A stretch of DNA of 64,000 nucleotides. It comes from Lepisosteus oculatus. Its lineage: Eukaryota; Chordata; Actinopteri; Semionotiformes; Lepisosteidae. Both the position numbers and the translations under genes were made by a program. The stretch covers positions 6,880,501 through 6,944,500 of the forward strand of contig NC_090698.1 of NCBI RefSeq assembly GCF_040954835.1, read 5' to 3'. Below the pieces are notes generated by a model that was not told the origin of the DNA, searched no databases, and saw only the letters and a program-made list of their open reading frames with translations. The first letter of the stretch is position 1, and each line of letters starts with the position of its first letter. This document shows, in pieces, positions 47,050-58,070 of this stretch.

Positions 47050-50000
47050 ACAACAGGGTGCCTACAGGTAACAAACAGGTCACACTGGGGCCCAGCCCTG
47101 GACAACCGGGCTTCAGATCACACAGACACTTATGTTTGTAGAGCAATAGCAGACATGTTCTTAGACATATTGTGAGGTAAAACTCTTTGGTTTGATCGAG
47201 AGACGGCAGGCTTTTCACTCTAACCATCTTAAAGACCCCACACCAGGCTACATCAAAGTATCTTTGTCAAAGGTGCAACCCATCTCCCTGTTTCAATACC
47301 CACAGTGCCGTGCGAGTAGCACTGTACCGCAGTCTGGACCTGTGGGTGCGTGTGGGAGGGGCTGCGGCAAGTGTGCTACAACAAAGCCCCACCCACAGTG
47401 AGCTGCTGTTAGCCCATCTACTGGGTGACATCACTCCGGGGGCGGACTCTATCAAGGTGAGTGTAACAGATGAGGTCATGCGTGGGTTTGCAGACATCAA
47501 ACTGTTTTATTTTATTTTAAGTGGTCTAAAAAGAGAGAAGTATGCTGAACTTCCACCTATCTCCACATAGGGGCACCAAATCTTTTTAGATAACTGTTTA
47601 AGCAGCCATTGCATATTGGTGATAATTATTTTAACTGTTATGAGCGTAATATATATAAGTAGACGTTTACCTGGCTTCTCACAAAGCACGCATGACTGAT
47701 GAGACGTCACACTGAGCTCTGACTCAGTGTTGAATATGTTCTGTTAAAACGGACTAAATGAGCTCAGGCTGGAATTCTTGTCATTCCTGGATTAAATTGA
47801 CAGTTTGAGCAAATGGAAATTATACCATTTGCTTACAATTATAAGTTGCTGCTATTCTAAACCTGATTTTATTTTTGTTGCTTTGAGCCTTCTTGTTCAT
47901 TCTGCTCTTCAACTCCACTATTTTAAGATGTCGTGTTCTCAGAATGCGTGGGGCCTTCCTGTGGTGACCTTTGGCAGCAATGTTTTCTGTCTGTCTCAGC
48001 TGCGCCCAGGGAGGACGGGAATGGCCGATCTGGCAGGGCACCCTGGGAAGGCTGGGGGGAAGCGGGGGAAGGGGCTCGACCTGGGTGAGGCGGTGGGGGC
48101 TGGCATCACACTCCAGAGGAAGAGCGACGTGCTGGCCAATCAGGACACGTGTCTGTCCGCCCTGAGAGGTGAGAGAGATTCCCGTCTGCCTGCGCTTGAG
48201 CCGAGAGCTGTCCGAGAGAGACACGTCTGCAGTGGGAGAGGAAGGGCTGTCTGCATGCGCCAAGAGTGAGCAGGAGTCACACGGCTAGGTGTGCGGCGCG
48301 TGTCGATGATGTCATCGTGATGCTGTTGTTGTTCCAGCTCTGAGGCAGATCGTCCTGACCAGTGGCACCCTGCTGAAGGAGGACACGCACAAGGTGGGCA
48401 CGGCGCCGACCTCGCCGACTGTCGAGTCATTTTAATCTGTGACGTTGTTTCACGCTTTTCATATTTCTCATTACTCGAAAAGATTCCAAGTGGATTCGAT
48501 CTCGTGACTTTCTTGTGAATTAAACTACCTGGGATATATTTTGGCTTTAAGTGTCACATGTTCATGTGTGAATTAAATCTTAATCTGGTCGACTGTTATC
48601 AGAAAGTCACTTATTGCTATTAAGTGTCGCGGAAATGCCAGTCTATCGCAGAGGCACAAGGTGGGATTACACCTTGGGCTTGACACCAGTTTATCACAGT
48701 TTTTCCATTCGTGTCTTAATAGTTTTCACCAATGTTACTGTTCCACTTCGAGACGTGGTTTTGAATTCATGTCACGCTGAAGGCTTGAGTCTTGGGAGCT
48801 CAAGCTGAACCCGGGTGCCGCCCTGACTGTCCTCTCTCTCTTCCGCTGTCTCTGTGCCAGAGGCTGCAGGAGCTGGCTCTGCCCCTGTGCGTGAGGCTGC
48901 AGCAATGTGGGGGCACGGCAGAGGCGGGGGGCCTGTATGCCAGTCCGCTGGCCCGCCGGGCACTGTACCAGCTGGTGCTGGCGCTGGTCCTGGTGCCCAG
49001 CCCCCGATGGCCCCCTCCACTGCACTGCGCGGTCCGAATCTTCAGCCAGGGCCTGAATGACCCCAGCGTCCAGGTGAGGCCCAGATGTTGAGAGTGAGAT
49101 TTCCACTGTACGCACAGTAACAAAGAGATAATGAAGTAACGATGGCATCACTGAGACAATGTTAGAACGTTGCAACGAAAACTGCTGAACACAAAACATA
49201 CTCGCCTGGATCAGGAATCCACAAGGACATTACATTGTCCATCGCCAGTAGATGAGGCGTGTTGAAGGAGTGAGGGATGTAATTGGCAACAAACATCTTA
49301 CATGAACAGATTTCTCTGTCGGTTGGACGTATTTTATCAGCTGCTTGCAGAGGTGTTTAGATTCTTGTTGTATGATCGTTCCCCTTTCTACCCTGACCAG
49401 CAGTGTTTGTGACTGTGGTATTGTCTGCGTTACTGATCTCTTACGTCAGGTTTAATTAGTGATGCCCAGCTGTGGCACTGCATGGGTCTGAACACTTGGG
49501 CGGGACTCTGTGTGTCAGTGTGAGTCTCCGTCTTTGCTGCCTGTTGGAAGAAGTGTGGAGTCTTTTGTGAAAAGAGGGGAAGTTCTGACCTCTTGTGCTT
49601 TTGTGGGGATGCGTGCACAGCGATACGTCGTAAGACGAAGACGGGTGCGCAACGGATTCGCTGGTATAGGGGTGGGCTGTGCGCAGAATCTCTGGGCCTA
49701 GTGTATCTGGGTGTCCAGCCCGGATGTGGTGGCTAAGGCCGTGTGCGAGTGTCCACACTTGTGGGCTCGTGCCCTTCATACGCCTGGTCCCGCTTGAGAC
49801 AGTCCCATTTCTGAGCGGTGAAGGGGTCATGGAGGAAGGGCTTAGGGCTTTGTGCGGCTTCTGGGACACAGCCTAAAGAGTGCCATAATGCCTTGAGCAC
49901 TGGACTCTATGGCTTTGGAATAGCAGGTCCTCCGTGAAGGAGTTATCTGTCGCAACCTGTCCTTCTACTCCCCTGGGCAGGTGCCATTCCCTTGCTGAAT

Positions 50001-53000
50001 GGAGATCTCATTCAGTTTTCTGTTATAGATCCTTCACTGCACCTCTGCTATCTTGTCCAATAGCCTTTGGGCCCTTGGCTCCAGTCTTCTCTTCTGCTAG
50101 ATGTCCTTGGCCTTGCACTGCTCCAGCCTCCTTTGTGAACAGCCCTCGCTCCTGGAGCTGCTCCGTTATGGATCCCATGTGAAATGAGAGAGGAGTGGTG
50201 TTTCCTCATGCCACATTCCCCCAACCCCCCCCCCCCCCCCCCCCCCGACGTTCTCCCCCTTGAAATTCCTTCCTGGGAGCCTTTTAGGGAGGTCTGGCCC
50301 CGAGCCAGGTGGAAGAGGCTCTTGGGATTCTTTAAGCCTATGGCTGAAGAACGACTCCCTCCCTCAGTCTGCCCCTCTCGTTCCCGCACCTGTATAAACA
50401 TCGGTCAGCCCAGCCATCTGTCTCCTTGCTGATAGCACAAACACACGCTGACATTGAGGCACTGCTTCCATCCTGTTCCTAAGCTGCAGCGTGTTTAGAA
50501 CTCAGCTGCTTAGGTCTTAGAAAATTCAAATTACTGCTGCCTCCCTTTGTGAGGGGTTTATGTGAACCACATCCGTGTTCTGTTAACTCCGTATTACCTT
50601 TCCAGTACTTTACATGTATTCATTTGGGGGACACTTTAATCTAAAGCATCTGATCAAGATATAATAGATGCATATGACGGCAGCACAGAACAACAATAAA
50701 ACCCCAGACCGCAGCAGGCAGAGTTTACTTACGTTCTCATTGTTGCACAATGCTGAGAAGTTTCAGTGCTGCTTGACTGACGGGAAGTAGTGTTGTAAGA
50801 GCATAGATGGTAAGTGGGGGTCTGTCACCGGTTTCTGGGGTTGGATGTATCCTGAAGAAATGAGCCTGTGGTTTCCTCCGGAAGTTGGGCGAGCGAGTCT
50901 GCAGTTCGGACTGTGGCAGGTAGATTGTTCCACCACTGGGGGGGACAGTGCAGGGAGCAGCTGGGTCCGGGGTCTGGCAGTGGTGTGGAAGTACGCTGAT
51001 GCAGTCCACTTGGGGCCCCTGTAGGCCAACACCAAGGGTCTGAATTTGATGCAGGACTGAGTCATGCAAGGACAATGAAGAGAGATGAGGAGGGTGGAAA
51101 TGTGTATTATTTTGGGGGGAACTGGGAGAGTAGGTGGGCCTGTGAGGTTTTTTAAATAAATTAGAGCGGTCTTGTAGCTCATGTGGTAGTCCAGATGTGA
51201 GCTGACGGGTGCTTGGACAAGAAGTTAAGCTGAGCAGGTGGTCAGGTGAGGGCAAATCGTCTGGGTTTTCTATAGGAATCTGAGGTTGTCGTCAGCTACA
51301 ACACCAAGATCCTGGGCTGTCCTGGTGGAGTGTCCTTAAGCAGTGCCCAGAGATATAGAGAGAGACCGCCAGCATTTCATTTCTGCTCTTTGGACTCTCT
51401 CACTTGGCCTTGTTTCAGTTTCCAGCTCCAGGAATCTAGGATCTCCATTCTCTTGCTCCGAGAGTGGAACCAAATCTCCCGGCCCGTATTTCATATTATA
51501 AATTAATTCGTTTTAAATCCTGTCATGAAACTTACATTTATACTCCGTCTTTTAAGTGTTTAATTTACTGTATTTGGGTATTTTCATTTTACTGGAAAGT
51601 GCAAATATGTTACGTCATGTCACATGTAACATGTTATTACAATTATACAGTCTTGGATCCAGTTTATAGGAAAGACAAACTAGTTCAGTGCAGTACATCT
51701 ACAATACAGTGTCTGTGTTTAGTTCGGGACCTGACACCAGCTCTCCGGTGGTTGTGGTCTTTCATCCTGTGAAGTGGGGTGAAAGGGCGGAGGACCTGTC
51801 GGGCAGATTGCGCCTTGGATATGCTGCTTTTGTAGGAAAACTGGAGAAAAGCCATGGCTGGGAACTTGGCAGGGGACAGAGGCTTATATATTTAGCTCGG
51901 CCTGCACGGTGATATTACAGTGAAGCACTGTGAGTGTGAGAAGCAGGAACAGAGGAGCATTGTTTTGTTGGCTCCCTGGGGACAGGTACCTCATGCAAAT
52001 CTGTAATGACATTTTAATAAAGCTTTTTGTGTCATCCTTCAGTGGAGCTCAGGATGATGGGGGAGACCAACACAGAAAGCGGAGGCCATGCTGAGAGAGA
52101 ATTGGTGCTAGATGGTTTTGAACGTATTCTATTGTGTGAAGGGACTGCTAGGACGTGAAGTCTGGACTGTCCGTTTAGACCAGCTGATCCAGTACTGTCA
52201 CTCGAGAGCTCTCCAACTTCATATCTAGCAAAACAAGCTTAGTTCAAAACAGTGGGGAAACTCAGTTTTTACCAGAGTGGGGAAATACCAGACTGTCAAG
52301 AATATGGATTCTGTAAAGTTGCCACCTGGCTCTCCCTTCTTGTTCCTCAGGTCTCCTCATTCTGCAGTGAAGCCCTCACAGTGTGCAACAGTCTCCTTCA
52401 CCCCCGCACCCCTTCCATTGCCCTCCCACTGCCCTCACTCGCGCTAAAATCGTCCCCAGCGCCCCCTGCTGTCCCGACCACTGCTACTGCATCGGCGCCC
52501 CAGGCTGCCCTCTCCCTGCCCTCACTCCTAGGGACACCAGCACAGGGCCCCGCCTCCTTCACAGCCCGGCACCCTATTGGCCTGGCTCAGGGGCTGCTGG
52601 GGGGACCCCTGGACAACCATCTGCCCTTACAGCCTCCCGCCCTGCCCCAGTCTGCCACCCACCAGCAGCACCCCCCAGCCCCACAGCCTCATCTGCCCCC
52701 CCCGGCAGGGGACCTGCTCTCCACCCCGCAGCTGGGTGACCCCGGAGCCCTGGGGGGCCCCGAAGGCCACCGGCCTGTTTTTGTGCGCTACGACAAAGAG
52801 GAGCCGGAGGACGTGGAGATCTCCTTGGAGAGCGACTCGGATGACAGCGTGGTGATCGTACCCGAGGGCATGCTGCAGAACAAGCAGGAGCTGACCCAGA
52901 CGGTGCCAGGCAGTGCCATGGGCCCCGCTGCAGTGGGATCGGGGACCCGAAGACTGGGAGAAGAAGGAGGGGCAGAAGCTGGGGTGCACAGCCCCCTGGC

Positions 53001-54617
53001 CAACGAACTGCCGGCGCATCAGATCCTGCCACCTAACTCGGCCGTGATGAACGCTTTCCCCAGTCAAAATCAGACCCAGGTCTCGGGTCTTGTCACTCCT
53101 CCTGCCCTGCAGGCACCTGCCGGGAGTCTAGGGGAGTCTCTTCCACCTGCGCAGCTGCAGCAGATGTTGATGCAGCCACCGCAGCCAGCTGCTCTATCCC
53201 TGTCCATGCAAATGCAGCTGGTGCAGACACCCAGGCTGCAGCAGCAGCAACAGCAGCAGCAGCAGCAGCAAGGAGAGGAAGACCTGACTGTCATCAATAT
53301 CAACAGCTCAGATGAAGAGGAAGAAGAAGATGAGCTAGAAGATGAGGAGGAGGAGGAGGAGGAAGGCCTGGAGGATCTGGAAGAGGAGGACGAAGAAGGG
53401 AGTGAGTTTGCTGAGGAGGAGGAAGAAGAAGAGTACTATGGGGAGGAAGAAGAGTTTGAGGAGGAAGGGGAGTTTGAGGAGGAGGAGGAGGAGGGAGTGA
53501 TGGAGGGAGAGGAGATAGAGGAGGAAGAGGAAGAAGAGGAAGGGGAGGTCCTGCCCAGTGAGGAGGGGGCAGTGATGATGGACCCAAGAGGGGAAAGAGA
53601 GGGACTTACAGGGGTCTTTGAGCTGGAAAGAGAGCGGGACGGCGAGGAAGGAGATGAGAGGGAGAGGGTAGATGTTGAAGCATACAAGCAGCCTCTGGAC
53701 CTTGAGGTGATGAAGGAGGGAGAGGGGCTGGAGGGTGAAGGAAGGGTGCTAGAGGAGGTGAATGGAGATGGGGGAGGCAGAGAGGAGGAGAGGGAGGCTT
53801 TTCCTCCGCAGGAGAAAGCAGAGAGCTCCCCATCCCAAGGGACCGTGGGACAGGAGATGCAGGGAAAAGAAGCTCAGCCAAAAGTGGAGGGGGTGGAGGT
53901 ACCAGGGCAGGAATTGACACAGGAGCTAGGGACAGCACAGGAGATACTGCCCTCCCAGGCTGAAGAGAAGGCCACCTCCTCCCAGGATCAGGATTTGGAA
54001 CCTGTGCAGGAAGTCAAGTCATCCCTGGAGCTGAAGGGGGAGGAGCTGAGTCAGGGAGAGCTGGCAGCTAAACTGCAGGAAGACGTCAGTGAGAGACAGG
54101 AAAGGGCTGGACCGGAAGAGGAGGCACTTGGACAGGAAGTGAGGTCATCGGCGCCGGAAGAAGAAATAGGGTGTGCAAGAGAAAGAGACATAGAGGAGCA
54201 CGCAGAAGAGAGACAGGGGAAGAGGAAACGAGAAGAGGAGGAGGAGGATTTGACAGAGCAGAGTGCTGAAAAGAAAAAGGTGAGTCTGGCCGGCTGGCTG
54301 TCCCATTTGTTAGTGACAAATTTTGTATGAGTTAATTCTATCCGTTTGTGCATCTCGTCATCCTCCTGTACACCACTACAGTTATTTAAGAGTTACGTTT
54401 ATCATTTAAAAATTATTCCAATGCCATTTAAATTTTTACCAACACTTTTTTTTTGTTAATGGCTCATTGTCTGGTTACGCAGACCGGCAAGGTGTTGCAG
54501 CATTGAAAATGTCCCATCTCCCCACAGCCTGCCGAAGACTCCATGGCCTCAATGCTTGCCGATTTTGTGGACTGTCCCCCTGACGATGAGGAAGAGCCCC
54601 CTAAATTGGACACCTAG
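41388..54617 (+). CDS. pelp1: PELP1, proline-, glutamate- and leucine-rich protein 1
   Basis: PELP1 is a nuclear receptor coregulator and the scaffold of the PELP1-TEX10-WDR18 complex that works with SENP3 and MDN1 in 60S ribosome assembly. Seventeen exons: 41388-41528, 42436-42500, 43033-43138, 43827-43976, 44226-44297, 44540-44599, 44804-44954, 45155-45287, 45610-45697, 45864-45952, 46900-47013, 47306-47456, 48000-48168, 48338-48393, 48861-49073, 52351-54279, 54528-54617. They give 1258 residues (human 1130) with all phases consistent. The helical N-terminal region holds LXXLL motifs (LQDLL about 119, LTSLL about 145, LHCLL about 228, LAHLL in exon 12). Exon 16 holds the proline-rich part, [20 protein letters not shown] (about 740), Q11, the SUMO-interacting [16 protein letters not shown], an acidic run (about 907-990), and [10 protein letters not shown]. 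The end, [18 protein letters not shown], matches human. Longer than human mainly through polyQ and the Glu-rich tail. Confidence 0.96.
43230..43770 (+). repeat. 5S-rRNA-headed SINE in pelp1 intron 3
   Basis: The head contains ggagctcagcaggtgtgggc and cagtacctgg. There is a short internal deletion after the head, and the tail is gtcaggaattaatattattt followed by an imperfect ATT run. It lies in sense orientation, with its ATT tail ending about 55 bases before exon 4. Confidence 0.85.
45230..45545 (+). repeat. pelp1: 58-bp minisatellite built from a pelp1 exon 8 end and its splice donor
   Basis: The unit (cacagagctgggactgaacc tcgctcacaccctgag gtactgacgcactgtacgcag) is about 58 bp and repeats about five times. 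The first copy overlaps the last codons of exon 8. The CTGAG|GT donor recurs at 45288, 45346, 45404, 45462 and 45520, exactly 58 bases apart; the third copy reads gttctg instead of gtactg. The first donor keeps the gene frame with exon 9. Reading past it meets TGA two codons on (CTG AGG TAC TGA). Confidence 0.92.
46151..46413 (-). repeat. tRNA-derived SINE, reverse orientation, in pelp1 intron 10
   Basis: On the minus strand it runs from gcggtggcacactgtgggta through a B-box region (ggttcgtatcc) to the end gacaaattcctaatgcaaga ... ggctaataaagtgatcttat. A plus-strand scrap of the same head (tgtggctaaggatctg, 46419-46434) abuts it head to head. Confidence 0.82.
47017..47046 (+). repeat. (CA)n microsatellite next to pelp1 exon 11 donor
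   Basis: About fifteen CA units start three to four bases past the exon 11 donor (CAG|gtaacacac). Confidence 0.9.
50225..50246 (+). repeat. C homopolymer (22 bases)
   Basis: An uninterrupted run of 22 C in pelp1 intron 15. Its length is likely to vary and to be prone to sequencing error. Confidence 0.9.
50590..51290 (+). repeat. Degenerate interspersed repeat, perhaps a non-autonomous DNA transposon
   Basis: A block resembling 'acactttaatctaaagcatc', followed by stretches like 'agattgttccaccactgggg', 'gtaggccaacaccaagggtc' and 'gtagtccagatgtgagctga', recalls a long non-coding repeat common in ray-finned fish. Boundaries and class are not certain. Confidence 0.35.
53239..53271 (+). repeat. 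pelp1: CAG/CAA polyglutamine tract (Q11) in pelp1
   Basis: Eleven glutamine codons, mostly CAG with two CAA interruptions, lie just ahead of the acidic region. As I recall it, human PELP1 has no such tract at this point. Confidence 0.9.
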
Positions 54618-54768
54618 GACGCAGATGACACCAGATTGAGATTGGGCTTGATTGGGTTGGATCATACCACAACTGAACCCTGCCTAAGACTCCAGTGTGT
54701 ATTTTTGCCATTTTTGTTTTGTACTTTTTTCAAAATGTTTTTGTTGTTCCATTTCATTGTTCTTTATT

Positions 54769-54774
54769 AATAAA
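54769..54774 (+). terminator. pelp1: pelp1 polyadenylation signal
   Basis: AATAAA lies 152 bases after the pelp1 stop codon, with a T- and GT-rich stretch shortly after. This gives a compact 3' UTR of about 170 bases. Confidence 0.7.
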
Positions 54775-54928
54775 CTATCAAGAAAACTGAGCAGTCTTTG
54801 TTTAATCTGTTTCCCCCTTTACATACATCACAGTCTGCAGCCACACTTGTCTGGCTTGTCCTGTCCTCTGTCCAATATTATGTACAAAATTATGTACATA
54901 TGTATGTTTCTCACATTACCTGTCTTGG

Positions 54929-55125
54929 TGATCTCCAGTGTTGTAAGGAACTCATCCCTGATAGAGACCCTGTCTGCGATCTCCAGTCTGTTGGGATCTC
55001 ATCCCTGACTGGCACCCTGGCTGTGGTCTCCAGTCTGTTGGGATCTCATCTCTTACTGTGACCCTGCCTGTGATCTCCAGTCTGTAAGGATCCCATCCTG
55101 TATTTGGGATCCCGCCTGCGACCTC
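54929..55125 (+). repeat. 47-bp minisatellite
   Basis: About four imperfect copies of a 47-48-bp unit marked by gatctccagtctgttgggat and atcccctgac-like text. The ctccag landmark falls near 54933, 54981, 55028 and 55075. It lies just downstream of pelp1. Confidence 0.75.
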
Positions 55126-55547
55126 CTGACCAGGTTATTAAAGGATCACCCGTATGTTTTTGTGCTAGCTGTGATGTTGTGATCTCAGATTTGGCATCTC
55201 TGTTTTTGCTGTCTGGGGCTGGGAATTTCTTGAGGCTTTTGCTGTCTCAGCTTTTTCTGTGCAAGAAAAAGCAGAACTGTTAATGTTTGAGGAAGGGTTG
55301 GGGGTTCTTTCAGAAATAGTTCTTGCACTTGTTTGCCATTGGTGAAAGTGACTTACATAAATGCAGAAGTTATCAACAGTCTCCATCCTGCCTGCACCTT
55401 TAAAATAGCCTGGAGTCAACATAACAGATTGGAGAAGAGAGGTTGCATCACTGCGAGACACGACTCCATTGTCCTACATTCACTCCCTCTCTTCCTCTCT
55501 CCTTAGCTACATCTGTAGCTCAGACTAAAGATTTGCGCTGCCCCCTT

Positions 55548-55850
55548 GATAATAATACTTACACTTATATAGCATTTTTCTGGACACTCCACTCAAAGCA
55601 CTTTACAGGTAATGGGGATCCCCGCCACCACCACTAGTGTGCAGCCCCACCTGGATGATGTGACAGCAGCCATAGTGCACCAGTATGCTCACCACACACC
55701 AGCTCTCAGTGGGGAGGAGAGCAGAGTGATGAAGCCAGTTCAGAGATGGGGATTATTAGGAGGCCATGATTGGTAAGGGCCAATGGGAAATTTGGCCAGG
55801 ACACTGGGGTTACACCCCTACTATCAGTTGAGAGTTGCAGGGTGATATGG
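55548..55850 (-). repeat. 5S-rRNA-type SINE, internally deleted, reverse orientation
   Basis: On the minus strand the 5S head start (gcaactctcaactgatag, near 55820-55840) is joined directly to the second half of the body (gggtgtaaccccagtgtcct). The 3' part and its tail are intact up to 55548. About 200 bases of the standard body are missing. Confidence 0.75.
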
Positions 55851-56262
55851 CTGCTGGCTAGATGGCCACTTGATCTACTGTGATTGCGCCCATTGGGTGA
55901 ATGTTCCAAGCTTGTGCACACTTTCAAAATTTTTAGCCAGCAGCATGTGTGTTGATGTGCAGATAATGTGTTGGCTTGTCTGTTAAGACTGGGTCCCTCT
56001 GCACTACTCTGTGTTTTAGCAGCAGTGGACAGCTGAGCTCTCTTGTCTGGATGCTTACAGAGCGGTGTGTGTGTGTGTGTGTGCGTGCGTGTTTTCTATG
56101 TGCTCAGTTCTTTTTTTCTAATTTTAGGTCTTTTTTTTAAAAAAAGGGAGATCCAGACTGTATAAACCAGCATGCAGCAATCTGTTACTGTGTTTTTTTC
56201 CATTAGAGTAGCTGTAACATTTTATTTACATTAGCATCGCCATAAAAGACTGTGGAAGTCAG
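55851..56262 (+). other. Intergenic with a short TG microsatellite
   Basis: The only marked feature is a (GT)n run with GC variants at 56065-56092. Nothing else is recognised. Confidence 0.5.
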
Positions 56263-56369
56263 GTGGGATTTTTCCACAGGTCTCTGGTATTTGCATGTGA
56301 TAAAAATCTCTCACTGTGCCCATTAAGGGTGCTGGTCTGTGTCACAGGAGGGCAACTGAATTCACTGCT

Positions 56370-56726
56370 TCCTTCAGAGCACTGGCAGGGGAAGAGAGAG
56401 AAAAGCCCAGACGCATTTCACAGAGACGGGAGAGACAGGAAACGGGGGGGGGGGGAGACAGAGAGGCCGACCCACGGAGGAGGGACCGGTGGCAGGGCAG
56501 GGGGGCGAGGAGAGGAGGGAGGATCTGCGAAGTGAGAGGAGAGCGAGTGGGTCCGGCGGGATCCAGTAGACGCAGGGACAGCGCTCCAGGGAGGCTGGAA
56601 GAAAGGAGACACACACAACGCAGAAGAGGAGAGGATCAGAGAGAGGATACCGTGACCACACAACAGAGTGGGATCACAGAGGTGGGAGAAGAGACTCCTA
56701 ACTTTGGATACGCTTCCTTTGCGCAG
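56370..56726 (+). other. Possible untranslated first exon of a downstream gene
   Basis: A GA-rich block with many ggagag/gacaga runs ends at a strong donor (tttgcgcag|gtaagagaag, GT at 56727). It looks like a 5' UTR exon whose coding part lies beyond the window. In human the neighbour of PELP1 is ARRB2, so that is one candidate. There is no coding evidence. Confidence 0.3.
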
Positions 56727-57400
56727 GTAAGAGAAGGACACACAATTATAACCACTCTCACAAGGCTGCGTTAGTCGGTTGGAGTTGCTTTGTAGATGAA
56801 ATAACCCCAGTGTCCACAGAAATCCACTTCAAACTGGTAAATGATTGACTTTGCAGGTGACTAAAAAAATAGTGTGCATGAAAATAATTTACAGTCACAT
56901 GAAAAAGTATTGTGTCAGCCACCAGCGGTAGAACGTGTCAAAAGTACATTCTTAGAATTGCATTTTTGTTAACCTTCACATGATGTGGGATCTGCATCAG
57001 TGCTATAGTCTTTTGGTCTGTCTCTCTGGGGGGGAAAGCAGACTGGATAGAATTCCAAAACACATCGAACTGCCTCCAAGCAGACAAGTTTGCTTTATTT
57101 TTTTGTGTGTGAAAGGCACCATAGATGTTGAATCTTGTGTTTTAAAAATCCGTAGCCCTGATGTACTTTATAAACCTCAAATATGCATTCCTCTGTGTAG
57201 ACGTGCGTTACAGCGGAGGACTGATGAAAGACAACAGCACACAGTGTGAGACTGAAGCAAGTAACCCTGCAGCAGACAGGAAATAGAGAAAATATTTTGG
57301 ACTAAAGGTGCAGCAAAGACTATTAAAAGACTGTACGATTTATAGGTTTAGAGCAGTAGGACAGACAGGATACACTGTGTGGAATCTACAGATACAGACC

Positions 57401-58070
57401 TATACAGCTGACAGGAGTCATGACACTGAGGGACCTAAAGGTGTACAGCTGACTGGAGTCATGACACTGAGGGACCTACAGGTGTACAGCTGACAGGAGC
57501 CGGGACACTGAGGGACCTACAGGTGTAGAGCTGACAGGAGCCGGGACACCAAGGGACCTACAGGTGTACAGCTGACTGGAGTCATAACACTGAGGGACCT
57601 ACAGGTGTACAGCTGACAGGAGCCGGGACACTGAGGGACCTACAGGTGTAGAGCTGACAGGAGCCGGGACACTGAGGGACCTACAGGTGTAGAGCTGACA
57701 GGAGCAGGGACACTGAGGGACCTACAGGTGTACAGCTGACAGGAGCCGGGACACTGAGGGACCTACAGCTGTACAGCTGACAGAAGCAGGGACACTGAGG
57801 GACCTACAGCTGTACAGCTGACAGGAGCCGGGACACCGAGGGACCTACAGGTGTACAGCTGACTGGAGTCATAACACTGAGGGACCTACAGCTGTACAGC
57901 TGACAGAAGCAGGGACACTGAGGGACCTACAGCTGTACAGCTGACAGGAGCCGGGACACTGAGGGACCTACAGGTGTACAGCTGACAGGAGCCAGGACAC
58001 TGAGGGACCTACAGGTGTACAGCTGACAGGAGTCATGACACTGAGGGACACCATGACAGGTGTACAGCTG
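57401..58070 (+). repeat. 41-bp minisatellite, about 16 copies
   Basis: The unit tacagctgacaggagccggg acactgagggacctacaggtg repeats in tandem for about 670 bases. Variants mix tacagctg/tagagctg, ccggg/cagg/tcatg and aggtg/agctg in patterns that suggest blocks of units were copied together. Confidence 0.95.

Larger units (their letters stand above)
49074..52350 (+). other. pelp1: pelp1 intron 15
   Basis: This is the largest pelp1 intron (3.3 kb), ahead of the giant exon 16. It contains the C homopolymer and the degenerate repeat listed below. The open frame that continues upstream of exon 16 to an ATG at 52252 is intronic: a good acceptor (tgttcctcag) ends at 52350, and human homology starts exactly there. 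Confidence 0.6.

Noticed and set aside
50737-51255. 172-codon minus-strand frame in pelp1 intron 15
   Set aside because: It lies in a degenerate interspersed repeat and shows no domain or splice context.
53300-53938. Antisense proline/serine-rich frames opposite pelp1 exon 16
   Set aside because: They mirror the GAG/GAA-rich acidic coding strand and have no independent support.
52252-54330. A single 692-codon gene
   Set aside because: It is pelp1 exon 16 plus intron on both sides. Human homology begins exactly after the acceptor at 52350 and ends at the donor at 54279/54280.
57401-58070. CRISPR-like array
   Set aside because: The units are contiguous with no unique spacers, and the context is a vertebrate nuclear genome. 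It is a minisatellite.
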